A stretch of DNA of 8,607 bases from an uncultured Eubacteriales bacterium (GTDB taxonomy: Bacteria > Bacillota > Clostridia > Christensenellales > QAND01), in NCBI GenBank assembly GCA_900546685.1, contig UREB01000062.1:1-8607 (forward strand). Reading direction: 5' to 3'. Below the pieces are notes generated by a model. That model worked only from the letters and a program-made list of their open reading frames with translations, was not told the DNA's origin and ran no database searches. Shown here piece by piece: positions 7,972 to 8,607 of the stretch. The translations under genes were made by a program, and so were the position numbers. Numbering within the stretch: the stretch's first letter is position 1; the number at the start of each line of letters is the position of its first letter.

Positions 7972-8607
7972 ATGAAAGTGATCATCGTTGGCGGGGTGGC
8001 CGGCGGCGCCAGCGCCGCAGCCCGTCTCCGCCGCCTGGATGAACAGGCCGAAATCGTCCTTTTGGAACGCGGCCCCTATATTTCCTTTGCCAACTGCGGC
8101 TTACCTTATTATATAAGCGGTGAGATCCGCGACCGCGCCCAGCTTTCCGTACAGACGCCGGAAAGCTTTGCCGCCCGCTTTGCTGTGGATGTGCGCATCC
8201 TTTCCGAAGCGGTGGATGTCGACCGCAACAGCAAGACCGTCACCATCGTGGACCATGCCACGGGCCGCCGCTACCAGGAGCGGTACGATAAGCTGCTGCT
8301 CAGCCCCGGGGCCGAGCCGGTGCGCCCGCCGCTGCCCGGCGTGGACAATGCGCGCATCTTTACCCTCCGCACCATTCCGGACGCCGTGGCCATCCGCACC
8401 TTCCTTGAAACCCAGCATCCCACCCAAGCACTCATCGTAGGCGCCGGCTACATTGGCATGGAAATGGCGGAGGCGCTGCATACCGCCGGGCTCCATGTCA
8501 CGGTTGTGGAAATGCTGCCCCACGCCATCGGCCCTCTGGATTACGATATGGCCTGCCAGGTGCACCAGTATGCCCGTGAAAAGGGCGTACAGCTCAAATT
8601 AAACTGC
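7972..8607 (+). CDS. FAD-dependent pyridine nucleotide-disulfide oxidoreductase, CoA-disulfide reductase / NADH oxidase family (3' end outside the window)
   Basis: An open frame of 212 codons starts at ATG 7972 and runs off the right edge. The start has a strong AGGAGGT with an 8-nt spacer. The N-terminal FAD-binding Rossmann motif GGVAGGASAAARLRR (7-21) is followed by the family signature SFANCGLPYY with the single redox Cys42. That cysteine forms a mixed disulfide with CoA in CoA-disulfide reductases, or a sulfenic acid in water-forming NADH oxidases. LLLSPGAEP (108-116) is the usual FAD-domain segment. GAGYIGMEMAEAL (157-169) begins the NAD(P)H-binding Rossmann domain. Family members are about 440-560 residues, the longer ones with a C-terminal rhodanese/SirA-like domain that would lie outside the window, so the subfamily cannot be decided. 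The likely role is thiol redox balance or NADH-dependent oxygen or persulfide detoxification. It diverges from the ilv operon with no obvious pathway link. Confidence 0.9.
   Translation, partial: MKVIIVGGVAGGASAAARLRRLDEQAEIVLLERGPYISFANCGLPYYISGEIRDRAQLSVQTPESFAARFAVDVRILSEAVDVDRNSKTVTIVDHATGRRYQERYDKLLLSPGAEPVRPPLPGVDNARIFTLRTIPDAVAIRTFLETQHPTQALIVGAGYIGMEMAEALHTAGLHVTVVEMLPHAIGPLDYDMACQVHQYAREKGVQLKLNC

Noticed and set aside
8101..8565. Minus-strand open frame of 154 codons at the right end
   Set aside because: It is antisense to the flavoprotein, whose FAD and cysteine motifs are intact in the plus frame.

Overview
This window holds a complete branched-chain amino acid operon on the minus strand, in the order ilvB-ilvN-ilvC-ilvD-ilvA (7344 down to 1205). 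A readable T-box tRNA-sensing leader (about 7736-7455) and its promoter lie upstream. The operon is flanked by two genes cut by the window edges. A DUF815-type AAA+ ATPase lies downstream on the same strand (1-1084). A flavoprotein of the CoA-disulfide reductase / NADH oxidase family is divergently transcribed (7972-8607). Both edge genes were read by hand from the sequence.

Organism: T-box control of ilv genes, strong GGAGG-type ribosome binding sites, a DUF815 ATPase and a CoA-disulfide-reductase-like protein point to Bacillota. The GC-rich coding sequence with AT-rich intergenic regions and the apparent [4Fe-4S]-type dihydroxyacid dehydratase fit an anaerobic, higher-GC clostridial lineage. 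The genus cannot be given from the sequence alone.

Layout, in direction of ilv transcription: sigma-A-like promoter (7771-7743, 17-bp spacer); T-box leader with Stem I (AGAGAG motif, apical loop, specifier loop with CUC-A, the leucine codon), a stable Stem III, the T-box sequence itself, and an 11-bp intrinsic terminator mutually exclusive with the antiterminator; about 110 nt of further leader; then ilvB and ilvN (acetolactate synthase, 12-nt gap), ilvC (55-nt gap), ilvD (36-nt gap) and ilvA (TGATG stop/start overlap). About 120 nt follow without a convincing terminator before the DUF815 gene, so read-through is possible.

How the genes work together: IlvA makes 2-oxobutanoate from threonine. 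IlvBN condenses pyruvate with pyruvate or with 2-oxobutanoate, IlvC reduces and isomerises the products, and IlvD dehydrates them to the 2-oxoacid precursors of valine/leucine and isoleucine. The transaminase (ilvE) and the leuABCD genes are not in the window. Uncharged tRNA-Leu is the likely inducing signal, by transcription antitermination. I see no rRNA, tRNA, IS element, CRISPR array, phage gene or defence system. The window looks like ordinary core metabolism with one well-preserved riboregulator, and I do not claim a novel system. The least understood item is the DUF815 ATPase.
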